Assembly (NCBI GenBank): GCA_009991425.1
Contig: JAACWH010000047.1
Span: 1-38,433, forward strand
Reading direction: 5' to 3'
DNA length: 38,433 bases
Origin: Leptospira sp.
GTDB lineage: Bacteria > Spirochaetota > Leptospiria > Leptospirales > Leptospiraceae
Below are positions 1-8,704 of this stretch, one piece after another. The notes beneath the pieces were generated by a model. It made no database searches. It saw only the letters and a program-made list of their open reading frames with translations, and had not been told where the DNA came from. The position numbers and the translations under genes are program-made. Positions within the stretch are counted from its first letter, which is position 1, and each line of letters begins with the position of its first letter.

Positions 1-308
1 CTCTTCAAGATTATTTTAAAGATGAATCAGATCCTGACATTTTAAAGATAAGAACTACATTGCATACTGGCCCTTGTTTGGCAGTAAATTTGAATTCGAA
101 TATTGACTATTTTGGAAATACAGTAAACTTAGCCGCCAAACTTCAAAAAGATGCCAATGCCAAAGAAATAGTTTTCACCGAATCTATTTTTCGAGATAAG
201 GAAGTAAGGAATTATTTTATTGAAAATGGTTTAAAGTTACGTAAGTTAGAGTTTTTGCAAGATTGGAATAAAGAGAAGACTCAAATTTATAAATTGAATG
301 TAAAATGA
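1..308 (+). CDS. Class III adenylate/guanylate cyclase, C-terminal part (5' end outside window)
   Basis: The reading frame is open from the first bases (first full codon at 3) to the stop at 306-308, so this is the end of a longer gene rather than a complete small protein. The residues HTGPCLAVNL followed by DYFGNTVNLAAKLQ match the late part of the class III nucleotide cyclase catalytic domain. There the G-x-x-VNLAA-x-L segment carries the conserved Asn of the active site. The family makes cAMP or cGMP from ATP or GTP; which substrate applies cannot be read from this fragment. The domain ends very near the C-terminus, so any sensor domains must lie upstream of the window. The TTG at 60 lies inside the catalytic domain and is not a credible start. 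It converges with the phasin-like gene. Confidence 0.85.
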   Translation, partial: LQDYFKDESDPDILKIRTTLHTGPCLAVNLNSNIDYFGNTVNLAAKLQKDANAKEIVFTESIFRDKEVRNYFIENGLKLRKLEFLQDWNKEKTQIYKLNVK

Positions 309-318
309 TTGAAGATAA

Positions 319-344
319 CGGTGTGAGCAAGTCTTTTCACACCG
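319..344. terminator. Hairpin between convergent genes, possible bidirectional terminator
   Basis: CGGTGTGA at 319-326 is perfectly complementary to TCACACCG at 337-344, with a 10-base loop. It sits between the stop of the cyclase (308) and the stop of the phasin-like gene (360), where a shared terminator is expected. No long T-run follows on either side, so intrinsic termination is only likely, not certain. Confidence 0.5.
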
Positions 345-359
345 ATAGTTATTGAAAAC

Positions 360-635
360 TTAGGGCTTTTCTTTATCTTTTTTGATTAAGCCTTCAAAGT
401 TTTCCTTAATTTCATCGAATTTAACAATTCCCCAAGCGGCACCAATTTTTACCTTAAGAGCATTATCGCTAAAGTCCTGCTCCCCTTCAGTCTTGTATTT
501 TTCAAATGATCCTGCCAGCTTATCTTTTTTATCTGTAAGATTATTCATGAGCTTGTCCCAAACTTCTTGAGAGGTTTTTACAGCCCCAATTCCTACATTG
601 ATAATATCTTCGAATTTGTTCGCTTCTTTTGCCAT
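360..635 (-). CDS. Phasin-like small protein
   Basis: A 91-residue, lysine- and glutamate-rich, mostly helical protein with no signal peptide or membrane segment. The pattern (an N-terminal helix ending VGIGAVKTSQEVWDKLMNNL, then a charged middle and a KFDEIKENFEGLIKKD end) resembles the short phasin-type or poly(hydroxyalkanoate)-granule-associated proteins annotated in Leptospira. That assignment rests on overall composition and is modest. The ATG at 635 was chosen. An in-frame GTG at 656 would add MHCKNCL, which looks unlike the family start; neither has a clear Shine-Dalgarno sequence. It is divergent from the lipoprotein gene at 756 and convergent with the cyclase. Confidence 0.6.
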   Translation of the reverse strand: MAKEANKFEDIINVGIGAVKTSQEVWDKLMNNLTDKKDKLAGSFEKYKTEGEQDFSDNALKVKIGAAWGIVKFDEIKENFEGLIKKDKEKP

Positions 636-755
636 AAGACAATTTTTGCAGTGCACAATTTTTTGTCAATCGAGAAAATTAAAATACAAGTAATTCATTT
701 ATGATATTTTAAATAATGAATTGAATATTGAGAGCTATCTTCTTCTATTAGTTTC

Positions 756-1829
756 ATGGGACTTACTCACTGGACGCGCTTTTTTATATTCTTTATTTTA
801 TTAATTGTTACAAAATGTTCGCAACCCATAGCTGATTTGAAACCGCTTGGCAAGAATTCTTGTCAAAAAATATCTGGAACCCCTGGCCCAGAGGATTTTG
901 AGCTAATTCGATTGAAGAACCAAAGCCAGTTAGTAATTAGTTCTCACAATCGAAGAAATTTTGAATCTACGGGAGAACTTTACACTCTGCCTTTAGAGAT
1001 AAATGGAATTGGAAAGGAAAAACTAGAAAATAATTTCCTTATCCAACCATTGAAAGTAGATCGTTATCCAAAATATTTTCGACCACACGGTATCTCGAGC
1101 TCTATGAACAAAGGTAAACTTAGATTGTATGTTATCTCTCATACTAATTTAGATGATAAAAAAAATACTATAGAGATTTTTGAATTAACAAATGAAAAAA
1201 ACTTTTCTTGGACCTATATTGGCGAGTTAGCAAACGAAAAACTGAGTCACCCGAACGATTTGTTTGCTCTACCAGAGGAAAGGTTGTTGATATCCAATGA
1301 TGGTGATGGAGTTAATGCTGTTTTATTTTTTATTAACTTTCTATTCAAACGAGCAACAGCAGAAATTACTTATTATGAAAATGGAGCTTATTATTTTGCT
1401 GATGAAAAAGTTCCATTTGGAAATGGAATATACTATGAAGAAAATGATAATGAAAAGTTGCTATATAGATCCTCTCACCTGGATAAGTCAATATTTGTAT
1501 ATAATGTTAAATGGATAGAAAATTACCAACCTGAATTGAATCTTAAATATAAAATACCTTTTGATGGTGGTCCTGATAATATTATGAAAAATGAATATGG
1601 TTTCTACGTGGCAACCCATCCATCGAATTTAGCATTTTTAGACCATGTTAAATCAGCTAAGAATCTATCTCCTTCTATGATTTATAAAATAGAAGATCTA
1701 ACAAGAACTAAATTAATTTACTCAAATGATGGAAAAGAAATTTCTGCTGCTAGTACTGCGTTGGCTTATAAAAATAAACTATTTATCAATCAAGTATTCG
1801 AAGACTTTTTACTTGCCTGTGATATATAA
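756..1829 (+). CDS. Lipoprotein with SMP-30/paraoxonase-like beta-propeller
   Basis: The 357-residue product starts with a hydrophobic stretch (about residues 8-20) ending LLIVTKC, a loose spirochaetal lipobox, so it is probably a lipoprotein. The body has landmarks of the arylesterase/paraoxonase and SMP-30 six-bladed propellers: RPHGIS (about residue 110), SHPNDL (about 170), a following SNDGDG, PFGNGI (about 223) and GGPDNI (about 270). In paraoxonases equivalent Asn and Asp residues bind calcium in the central tunnel. The substrate is unknown; lactonase or esterase activity is a family-level guess. The last 40 bases overlap the 3' end of the regulator on the other strand, so the two transcripts are antisense at their ends. 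Paraoxonase-like is favoured over a plain structural propeller because several metal-site motifs remain. Confidence 0.7.
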   Translation: MGLTHWTRFFIFFILLIVTKCSQPIADLKPLGKNSCQKISGTPGPEDFELIRLKNQSQLVISSHNRRNFESTGELYTLPLEINGIGKEKLENNFLIQPLKVDRYPKYFRPHGISSSMNKGKLRLYVISHTNLDDKKNTIEIFELTNEKNFSWTYIGELANEKLSHPNDLFALPEERLLISNDGDGVNAVLFFINFLFKRATAEITYYENGAYYFADEKVPFGNGIYYEENDNEKLLYRSSHLDKSIFVYNVKWIENYQPELNLKYKIPFDGGPDNIMKNEYGFYVATHPSNLAFLDHVKSAKNLSPSMIYKIEDLTRTKLIYSNDGKEISAASTALAYKNKLFINQVFEDFLLACDI

Positions 1830-2710
1830 CTTATCGCTTCTACTAGACTTCCATTTCCGTGGTAAATTACTTCATCAAAACTAATTCTTTTGGCAATTAG
1901 AATTCCTCTTCCTGAACTAAGAAATAAATTCTCTGTATGCCTAGAATTACTTTGATATTGATGGAAATCAAATCCACTTCCATTGTCCTCTATCCATAGA
2001 TGAATTTCGTCTTCAAATTTCTCATAAATAATTTTTATTTTTTTATTTTTGTATTCAGGGAGATTAAGTCTACGCTGTATCTCTTCATTATATATTTCTT
2101 TTTCTTGTAAATTCTTCTTCAATTCAAAACCTATTTCAAGTTTACCATGCTCAATAGCATTATTTAGTAACTCCATAATCCCAGATAGAACCTTATTTGG
2201 TTCAGGATAAGTGTTCGCTAATACAGGTGCGAGTTCTAAAACATTACTAAAATCAGAAAGAAAAAATACTCCTTCAGTTAAATATCGCATAACTTTTTTA
2301 CTTAATACAAGTTCTTCTTTTGCTTTTTTCAAACGAAAATAATTATCTACTGCTGAGTTAACTATGGAAATTAATAATTTCTTAGAGTAAGGTTTAGTTA
2401 AATAATAGTATGCACCTGAATCTATCCCTTCGGTAATTTCATTTGAAGAATTTAACGCAGTCTGAAGAACAACAGGTATATCTCTTAGGTATCGATCTGA
2501 TTTAATAAATTTGAGAACTTCAATTCCATCCAATTCTGGCATTAATCTATCAAGAATTATTGCTGCGAATTCAACTTTTTTCTGAGTTAAAATCTGCCAT
2601 GCTTGCAATCCATTCACTGCCTTTGTTAATATATACCCACTACCTTCCAAAGATTCTTCTATAATTCGAAGATTTAATTCCTCATCATCTACAATTAATA
2701 AATTAATCAT
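1790..2710 (-). CDS. Response regulator with REC domain and HATPase output domain
   Basis: Residues 1-120 form a REC receiver domain with all key positions: acidic pair D8/D9, phospho-acceptor D54 (in ILDRLMP), T84 and K106 (in LTKPYS). The second half is a GHKL ATPase-like domain rather than a DNA-binding domain: an N-box ELLNNAIEHG at about 180-189, EDNGSGFDF at about 241-249, and a glycine-rich SSGRGILIAKR at about 266-275. This resembles the anti-sigma/RsbW type of HATPase. It overlaps the sensor kinase gene by 8 bases (start 2710, kinase stop at 2703), so the two are very likely co-translated partners. The output may be phosphorylation or binding of another protein, since no DNA-binding domain is visible. 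Confidence 0.85.
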   Translation of the reverse strand: MINLLIVDDEELNLRIIEESLEGSGYILTKAVNGLQAWQILTQKKVEFAAIILDRLMPELDGIEVLKFIKSDRYLRDIPVVLQTALNSSNEITEGIDSGAYYYLTKPYSKKLLISIVNSAVDNYFRLKKAKEELVLSKKVMRYLTEGVFFLSDFSNVLELAPVLANTYPEPNKVLSGIMELLNNAIEHGKLEIGFELKKNLQEKEIYNEEIQRRLNLPEYKNKKIKIIYEKFEDEIHLWIEDNGSGFDFHQYQSNSRHTENLFLSSGRGILIAKRISFDEVIYHGNGSLVEAISYISQASKKSSNT

Positions 2711-4703
2711 TCAAAATATTCTCATAAGTAGGTTCCAATTTTGAGTCAGATATGGATTTAGGTTCAATAGGTAAAATAATATAAAATTCAGCTCCACCTT
2801 GAATGTGATTTTTTGCAAAAATTATACCCTTATGATTATTTACTATTTCTCGACTTATTGAAAGTCCCAAACCTGTTCCGCCAGTTCCTAGTTTTACCTT
2901 TCTGCCTTGACGAAACATTTCAAAAATTAGTTCAGCTTCATCTTGGAGTATACCTTCACCAAAATCTCGAACTATGAATCCAATTCCATCAAATGCATCC
3001 ATATTTGAGCGGTGGAAATTTCCTTTCACAAATTCTAATTCTATTCTCGAATTGCTTTCACTAAATCGGATGGAGTTTGCTAAAATATTTCGTATAACTT
3101 GAGCTATTTTAATTTTATCAAAATACAATTCAGTTGAGAAGTTCGGTACTTTAAAATCTAAAATTATACCTTTTTGATCAAAAATAGCTTTCATCTCTCC
3201 AACAACTTCTTTACAAACAGAACAGAGACTTGAATTGGTGAACTGAAAAGTCTCATTACCAGATTCTAACTTCGAGAGATCTAATATATTTGTCATTAGC
3301 TTATATAATCTTTCCACAGATTCTAAGATAAATTCAAAATATTCTCTAATCTTATTTGTTTCATTCTTATTCAACCTTTCCTTACCTAACTCAGCAAAAC
3401 TCATTATAGCATGAATAGGTGTCTTAAGTTCATGAGAAACGTTAGCTAGAAAATAAGATTTTGCCTGATTTGCCTTTTCAGCTTTTTCTTTCTCTAATCT
3501 TAATTCATTCGTTTGAGATGCAACAATTCCTTCAATATTATTTAATAGTCTTTGAAGTTCAGATTTTTGTGTAATTAATTCTAATTCATTTTGCTTGCGT
3601 AAAGTTATGTCTTGGTTTAAACCTAGCATTTGAATAGGCTCACCTTTACTATTTCTTTTTATCTTACCTTCACTTTGTATATATTTGATTCTTTTATCTT
3701 TCATTAAGAATCGAAATTCAAGTTTTATTGAAACTGATTTTTCTAAAGCAATTTTAATTTCTTCTTTTACTCGATTTCTATCCTCAGGATGAACTAAATT
3801 AATTAAGGTTTCTCTTTGATTGATAATTTCATCCTCATTAATTTCTGCTATAGTATAAAATTCATCTGTAAATGTAAAAACATCATTTTGTAGATCCCAA
3901 AAGTAAGAATATACTTTTGCAATCTTTTGTGTTTCTAAGAGCATCTTTTCGTTTTCTAAAATTTTATCCTGAATCTCAACTTTATCTGTAATTTCTCTTA
4001 TAATCAATGTTATTTGATCATTAGGTAAAGGAAAAAATCTAGCTTCGAAATATCTTATAACATTACTTAGTTCCAGCTGATATTCCATAGTAACCAGCTT
4101 CTTCTTAGAATTTACTTCAGAAATACACTTGGTTATTTTTTTATTTAAATTAGCGGGTAGAAAAGTTTCAATCTTGCTGTTTAAAAAAGCTTCACTAGGA
4201 ACATACATATTAGATGAAATAGCAGATTTGTAATCTAATATAAGACCTTTAGTATCTAATCGAAAATAAAGGTCAGGTATTGCATCAAAGATGGCTTTTA
4301 GTTCATTATTTTTCTCATTCAAATCTTCCCGAGACCTTACATCATCTGTAATATCTATAGAAATTATAATAGCTTGTTTTTCTCCGTTTTCAGTATCTGA
4401 AATTGGAAAGGCGAAATTATCCCAATGAAAAATTTGATTCTTATTTTCAAATTTACTTTTAAATTTAGTGTGCCGATTGAACTCAAATACTGGGTATAAA
4501 TCATCACACATATTTACAAAAAGTTTATAAAAGTTCTGATTTTGTAACTCAAATCCATAAGCTTGCAAGTAACGATTTGTACCTTGCACTTCTAATATAT
4601 TTCCATCTTTGGTAATTCGAATTACTATAATCGGGACATAATTGTAAATGCCATTTAAGATTTCAGCTTCATATAGATTGGGTAAAGTTTGGATGGAAGC
4701 CAT
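2703..4703 (-). CDS. PAS-containing sensor histidine kinase
   Basis: A 666-residue kinase without obvious membrane segments, so probably cytoplasmic. Three PAS-like modules are visible, at about residues 15-120, 132-242 and 258-370; the third ends with a PAC-like IQMLGLNQDITLRKQ. A coiled linker (about 370-415) leads into the HisKA domain with the H-box NVSHELKTPIHA, placing the phospho-accepting histidine at about residue 424. The HATPase domain follows: N-box VIRNILANSIRFSE (about 536-549), VRDFGEGI (about 578-585) and GTGGTGLGLSI (about 606-616). It probably phosphorylates the REC-HATPase protein whose start codon overlaps its stop. The stimulus is unknown. It is divergent from pyrD, with about 90 bases between the start codons. 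Confidence 0.9.
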   Translation of the reverse strand: MASIQTLPNLYEAEILNGIYNYVPIIVIRITKDGNILEVQGTNRYLQAYGFELQNQNFYKLFVNMCDDLYPVFEFNRHTKFKSKFENKNQIFHWDNFAFPISDTENGEKQAIIISIDITDDVRSREDLNEKNNELKAIFDAIPDLYFRLDTKGLILDYKSAISSNMYVPSEAFLNSKIETFLPANLNKKITKCISEVNSKKKLVTMEYQLELSNVIRYFEARFFPLPNDQITLIIREITDKVEIQDKILENEKMLLETQKIAKVYSYFWDLQNDVFTFTDEFYTIAEINEDEIINQRETLINLVHPEDRNRVKEEIKIALEKSVSIKLEFRFLMKDKRIKYIQSEGKIKRNSKGEPIQMLGLNQDITLRKQNELELITQKSELQRLLNNIEGIVASQTNELRLEKEKAEKANQAKSYFLANVSHELKTPIHAIMSFAELGKERLNKNETNKIREYFEFILESVERLYKLMTNILDLSKLESGNETFQFTNSSLCSVCKEVVGEMKAIFDQKGIILDFKVPNFSTELYFDKIKIAQVIRNILANSIRFSESNSRIELEFVKGNFHRSNMDAFDGIGFIVRDFGEGILQDEAELIFEMFRQGRKVKLGTGGTGLGLSISREIVNNHKGIIFAKNHIQGGAEFYIILPIEPKSISDSKLEPTYENILND

Positions 4704-4792
4704 TCACCATGTATAGCTTAATTTTTATGGAAAGCAAGTTGTTTTAGTTGTAATAGATTGAAAAAGAACGGCAATTTTGTAAAATAGTATTA

Positions 4793-5872
4793 GTGAATCG
4801 AAATACAATTTATGATCTTTTCTTAAAGCCTCTTTTCTTTCGTTTATCTCCAGAGAATGCTCACAATTTTTCTCATGGACTATTAGAGTTGGGCGATAAA
4901 ATTCCTTTTTTCTTTCCAACACTTCAAGCCCTTACAACGTTCACTAGTTCTCGATTGGAATCTATTGTATGTGGAATTAATTTTAAGAATCCTCTTGGAA
5001 TGGCTGCAGGTTTTGATAAAACGGGAGAACTGTACCCCTATCTTAGTCGATTGGGTTTTGGTCATGTTGAAATCGGAACGGTAACTGGAGAGGCGCAAGA
5101 AGGGAATCCTAAACCTAGGCTTTTTCGTTACCCTAACAGTCATGCCTTGATCAATAGGATGGGATTTAACAATCCAGGTTCCGAACAAATGGCAATAAAT
5201 TTACAATCCCAAAAGAAATCTGTGGTTCGAGGTATAAATGCCGGTAAAACTAAATTGGTTAATATTGAAGATTCTGCAAAAGATTATGCTAAGTCCTTTC
5301 GACTTCTACAAAAATATTCAGACTATGGAGTAATAAATATAAGTTCACCAAATACTCCTGGTCTACGAAGTCTGCAGACTCGTGAAACGTATCGTAAATT
5401 AATTAATGATATTAAGTCTGAATTAGGTGAAGACTTTTCTGTCCCTATTTTTGTTAAATTTGCACCTGATCTATCCGAAAAAGAATTACTAGAAAATCTC
5501 GATGAAACACTTGAATTAAAGTTATCAGGCGTTATTCTAACTAATACTACTTTAGATAAAACTTCTCTTGGAATAGATAAACCCGAAGAAGGTGGCTTAT
5601 CAGGAAGACCACTTAAAGAAAAAGCAAATCATTTCACTAAAATTGCCTTCCAACATTTAAAAGGAAAAATTCCCATCATAGGAGTTGGCGGTATAGAATC
5701 AGGTCAGGATGCATTGGAAAGAATTCAGTCTGGCGCAAATTTAGTTCAGATTTATACAGGATATATTTACAAAGGACCATTTCTTCCTTTTGATATTTGC
5801 AAAACTATCGATGATTATCTTTTAAAAAATAAAAAGTCTTCCATATCAGAAATAGTCGGTGAAAGAGCATGA
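4793..5872 (+). CDS. pyrD: Dihydroorotate dehydrogenase (quinone), class 2
   Basis: Catalyses oxidation of dihydroorotate to orotate with FMN and passes electrons to quinone, the fourth step of UMP synthesis, at the inner membrane surface. The length (359 residues) and the N-terminal helical extension with FLKPLFFRLSPENAHNF are typical of class 2. Conserved FMN and substrate elements follow: NPLGMAAGFDKTGE, EIGTVTGEAQEGNPKPR, RMGFNNPG, and NISSPNTPGL near residue 184, where class 2 enzymes carry the catalytic serine. Near the end GVGGIESGQDA and QIYTGYIYKGP hold the phosphate of FMN. The start is GTG at 4793; the frame has a TAG at 4754 and no ATG between. No strong ribosome binding site is seen. 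The stop overlaps the next start as ATGA. Confidence 0.95.
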   Translation: MNRNTIYDLFLKPLFFRLSPENAHNFSHGLLELGDKIPFFFPTLQALTTFTSSRLESIVCGINFKNPLGMAAGFDKTGELYPYLSRLGFGHVEIGTVTGEAQEGNPKPRLFRYPNSHALINRMGFNNPGSEQMAINLQSQKKSVVRGINAGKTKLVNIEDSAKDYAKSFRLLQKYSDYGVINISSPNTPGLRSLQTRETYRKLINDIKSELGEDFSVPIFVKFAPDLSEKELLENLDETLELKLSGVILTNTTLDKTSLGIDKPEEGGLSGRPLKEKANHFTKIAFQHLKGKIPIIGVGGIESGQDALERIQSGANLVQIYTGYIYKGPFLPFDICKTIDDYLLKNKKSSISEIVGERA

Positions 5873-7065
5873 GTGATCCTACAAATTGCCAACATTTTGG
5901 CATCTGTGGCGGATGCACTTTATTAAAGACTAAGTATGCTTCTCAAATTAAATCTAAGGAAGCAGTTCTTGAAAAATTATTTCAATCTTATAGAAAGATT
6001 ACTATTCACCCTATGCTTTCCAGCCCAGAACCATTTTTCTATAGGCACAAGGTTCAAATGCCTTTTGGCAGAAGAAAAATAGGACACAAAACTCTTGTTA
6101 CAATTGGTCTCCATGATATAGATAAGAAATTTATTGTTGACCAAGCAGAATGTAAAATCCAAGATCCTGGGCTAACTAAGGCAGCTCAAGCAATTCGTCA
6201 CTGGGCAAGAAAAGAAAATCTCAATCCCTACAATGAAAAAACTGGTTGGGGATTATTACGACATGTTGTTCTTCGAAAATCGCATTCAACAGGTGAGATC
6301 CTTGTTGGAATAGTAACTTCTGAGGAAAATTGGCCAAGGCAAAAAGATGTTTCCAAATCATTATTCTCTCATCTTAGAGATGCCTTAGGTAAAAATGGAA
6401 GCCTAGGAAAAATGGTTGGAATTGTTCAGAATACGAATACTCGAAAAACCAATATGGTCATCGGCAAAGAAACCAATCTACTTTGGGGAAGACCCTACTT
6501 GATTGAAAAAATTGGCAATTATCAATTCAAAGTAGGAATCAATACATTCATTCAGGTAAATCCTTTTCAAATTCCTACACTTTATAATCTTGTAGCAGAT
6601 CATATTCCAGCTAATGCAAATGTCTTGGATACTTATGCAGGTATGGGTACAATTGGTATCTGGATTTCTAAGCAAGCAAAACAAGTAATTTGTATTGAAG
6701 AAAATCCTGATTCCTTTCGTGCAGGTATAGACTCTACGAGAATGAATCATATTAAAAACGTGAAAATGAAAAGAGGTAGAACAGCCGATATTCTTCCTGA
6801 ATTACTTAGCGAAGGTAATGTGGATGTACTCATTCTTGATCCACCAAGAATTGGAGTAGATGAAAAATCACTATTTGCGATCAATGATAGTCCACCAAAT
6901 AAAATAATTTATGTATCATGTGATCCCAGTACTCTTCAAAGAGACCTTGGTATTTTATCAAAAAGTTTTTTCCTAACAGACATTTATCCTGTTGATTTAT
7001 TTCCTCAAACAAATCACATTGAATCCGTTGCGATTTTAGAGAAGAAAAATAAGGAATCACTATGA
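5869..7065 (+). CDS. 23S rRNA (uracil-5-)-methyltransferase, RlmD/TrmA family
   Basis: A SAM-dependent RNA m5U methyltransferase. Cysteines C7, C13, C16 and C95 fit the four ligands of the [4Fe-4S] cluster found in RlmD-type enzymes. The SAM fold shows as [14 protein letters not shown] and CIEENPDSF, and the target-base pocket as [11 protein letters not shown]. The catalytic cysteine is in [12 protein letters not shown] (residue 351). The protein starts directly with the cluster region and has no N-terminal TRAM domain, so it is shorter (398 residues) than E. coli RlmD. The cluster favours 23S rRNA over tRNA as substrate, but the exact uridine cannot be told. The start overlaps the pyrD stop (ATGA), and its own stop overlaps the chemoreceptor start in the same way. 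Confidence 0.88.
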   Translation: MSDPTNCQHFGICGGCTLLKTKYASQIKSKEAVLEKLFQSYRKITIHPMLSSPEPFFYRHKVQMPFGRRKIGHKTLVTIGLHDIDKKFIVDQAECKIQDPGLTKAAQAIRHWARKENLNPYNEKTGWGLLRHVVLRKSHSTGEILVGIVTSEENWPRQKDVSKSLFSHLRDALGKNGSLGKMVGIVQNTNTRKTNMVIGKETNLLWGRPYLIEKIGNYQFKVGINTFIQVNPFQIPTLYNLVADHIPANANVLDTYAGMGTIGIWISKQAKQVICIEENPDSFRAGIDSTRMNHIKNVKMKRGRTADILPELLSEGNVDVLILDPPRIGVDEKSLFAINDSPPNKIIYVSCDPSTLQRDLGILSKSFFLTDIYPVDLFPQTNHIESVAILEKKNKESL

Positions 7066-8621
7066 CTATCGAAGATATCCACATAAAATCTAGAATCATT
7101 ATAAATAGAATTCATATAGGATTGGTTCTTACCTATTGTTTTTCTATGATTACAGCTAAGGATGCTTTTACATCTGAAATGCTTGTTATCCATGTAACAG
7201 CGACAGGTATCATGGGAATATATACAATAATCGAGTATTACTTAAATCGGATTCGTAAAATTAAAGATTGGTTCATAATCACTTTATTATGCCTAGATTC
7301 TATATTGCTATCAGCAACAATTGCAGGTGATTGTACTTTAGGAATCATTCATTCAAAATCAGCACTTAATAATGTTGTTCTTTACTATATCTATTTTTTC
7401 ATAATTGGCTACTCTGGATTACTAGTCAATGTAAGAGTAACTTTAAGTATTACTATTTTATCTGGTATAGGCGCAAGTATTGCTCTCATCAATGCAGTTT
7501 TCATTTCGGGAATTCATCTAACTAATGATCCTATTGAAATTTTCAAAATTGAAAATGCGGGCTTATCACTTGAGATTTTTAAAATTGCATTTATCTTTTT
7601 AGGAGGCTATATTTATTCAACAGTGATACGAAAGCAAAACCAATTAAATAAAATTGGTTCACTCAAAGCACTGGAAGCGGAAGAACTGCTAAAGAAAAGT
7701 GAAGCAAATAATGAAGTAATTAAATCCTCTGCTATTAGCTTGGAAGAATCTATTTCTAAATTTTCAAATTTTGCAAGTACTACATCAGATCGTCTGGAAT
7801 CTCAAGCTGCCTCAATTGAAGAAATTACAGCGGTGATAGAAGAATCTACGAGCTCTTTTGAATCCAATTCAACATCAATAGAAGAACAAAATAATAAAAT
7901 CAATTCAATTTTCATAGGATCTAAAGAGTTAAGGAATCTTATAGAATCAATCACAGATTCCAGTAAAATGATAGTTGAATTAGCATCAGATAATAAAATA
8001 GAAACCGAAAAACTGTCTAGTGAAACACAACAGACTAATAAATTTTTAAAATCTATTCAATCTTCTTTCGAAAAAGTTGATGAGATCAATAAAATCATGG
8101 GTGAAATTGGTGATAAAACAAACTTACTCGCTCTCAATGCATCTATCGAAGCAGCACGTGCGGGAGATGCGGGTCGTGGATTCGCTGTTGTGGCACAAGA
8201 AGTCAGTAAATTAGCAGATTTTACTGCTGAAAATGCAAAACTTATTTCAACAGTAGTAAAACAATCTCGATCAACTATAAGCGAGGCTTCCAAAACATCT
8301 GAAAATGCAGGAGGTCTAGCTGAGTCTCAGATGAACAAACTTATTTCTACTCTGCAAATGATTCGTGAAATGGATGAAAAATACGAAACTCAAAAAATAA
8401 TTATCAATAAATTTTTAACAGAGCTAACAAGCGTAAATGATCTTTCATCTCAAATTTCACTCAGCACTAAAGAGCAAATGCAAGGAAATGAAGAAATAAT
8501 TAAAGGTATCCAAGCCTTAGAACAGGAAGTAAATGAAATCTCCCAAGCTTCTAAAGATTTGGAAGATAACATTCTTGATATTCAAAAACGAAGTAAAGAT
8601 CTTCTAGAATTAAGCAATTAA
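7062..8621 (+). CDS. Methyl-accepting chemotaxis protein with multi-pass membrane N-terminus
   Basis: A 519-residue chemoreceptor. About six hydrophobic segments fill residues 15-190 with only short loops, so there is no large periplasmic ligand-binding domain; sensing may occur in or near the membrane. No HAMP domain is evident. From about 205 the protein is a long coiled coil. Its hairpin tip (about 345-390) carries [18 protein letters not shown] and [15 protein letters not shown], the conserved contact surface for CheA and CheW. Glu/Gln-rich heptads on both arms (for example [15 protein letters not shown]) are candidate methylation regions. No C-terminal CheR-binding pentapeptide is present. 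The ATGA overlap with the methyltransferase gene makes it the third gene of the pyrD run, an odd partner functionally. It resembles the receptor at 27617-29185 in architecture. Confidence 0.92.
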   Translation: MTIEDIHIKSRIIINRIHIGLVLTYCFSMITAKDAFTSEMLVIHVTATGIMGIYTIIEYYLNRIRKIKDWFIITLLCLDSILLSATIAGDCTLGIIHSKSALNNVVLYYIYFFIIGYSGLLVNVRVTLSITILSGIGASIALINAVFISGIHLTNDPIEIFKIENAGLSLEIFKIAFIFLGGYIYSTVIRKQNQLNKIGSLKALEAEELLKKSEANNEVIKSSAISLEESISKFSNFASTTSDRLESQAASIEEITAVIEESTSSFESNSTSIEEQNNKINSIFIGSKELRNLIESITDSSKMIVELASDNKIETEKLSSETQQTNKFLKSIQSSFEKVDEINKIMGEIGDKTNLLALNASIEAARAGDAGRGFAVVAQEVSKLADFTAENAKLISTVVKQSRSTISEASKTSENAGGLAESQMNKLISTLQMIREMDEKYETQKIIINKFLTELTSVNDLSSQISLSTKEQMQGNEEIIKGIQALEQEVNEISQASKDLEDNILDIQKRSKDLLELSN

Positions 8622-8655
8622 ATTCAGAAGTTTAAATTATTCAGTGTAACAACTG

Positions 8656-8694
8656 ATATGATTCTAAGGAATAATTAATTTAAAAGAATCATAT
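8656..8694. terminator. Inverted repeat between convergent genes
   Basis: ATATGATTCT at 8656-8665 pairs perfectly with AGAATCATAT at 8685-8694 across a 19-base AT-rich loop. It lies between the chemoreceptor stop (8621) and the outer-membrane-protein stop (8705). The stem is AT-rich and lacks a clean T-run, so terminator function is only suggested. Confidence 0.35.
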
Positions 8695-8704
8695 TAAAGT
8701 TTAT

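Noticed and set aside
4883..5188. A 101-codon open frame opposite pyrD
   Set aside because: It is antisense to a highly conserved coding region, with no ribosome binding site and no recognisable domain.
8057..8293. Open frame opposite the chemoreceptor tip (and a similar one at 27885-28169)
   Set aside because: Both arise as mirror frames of the conserved Ala/Ser-rich tip sequence; their products resemble each other only for that reason.
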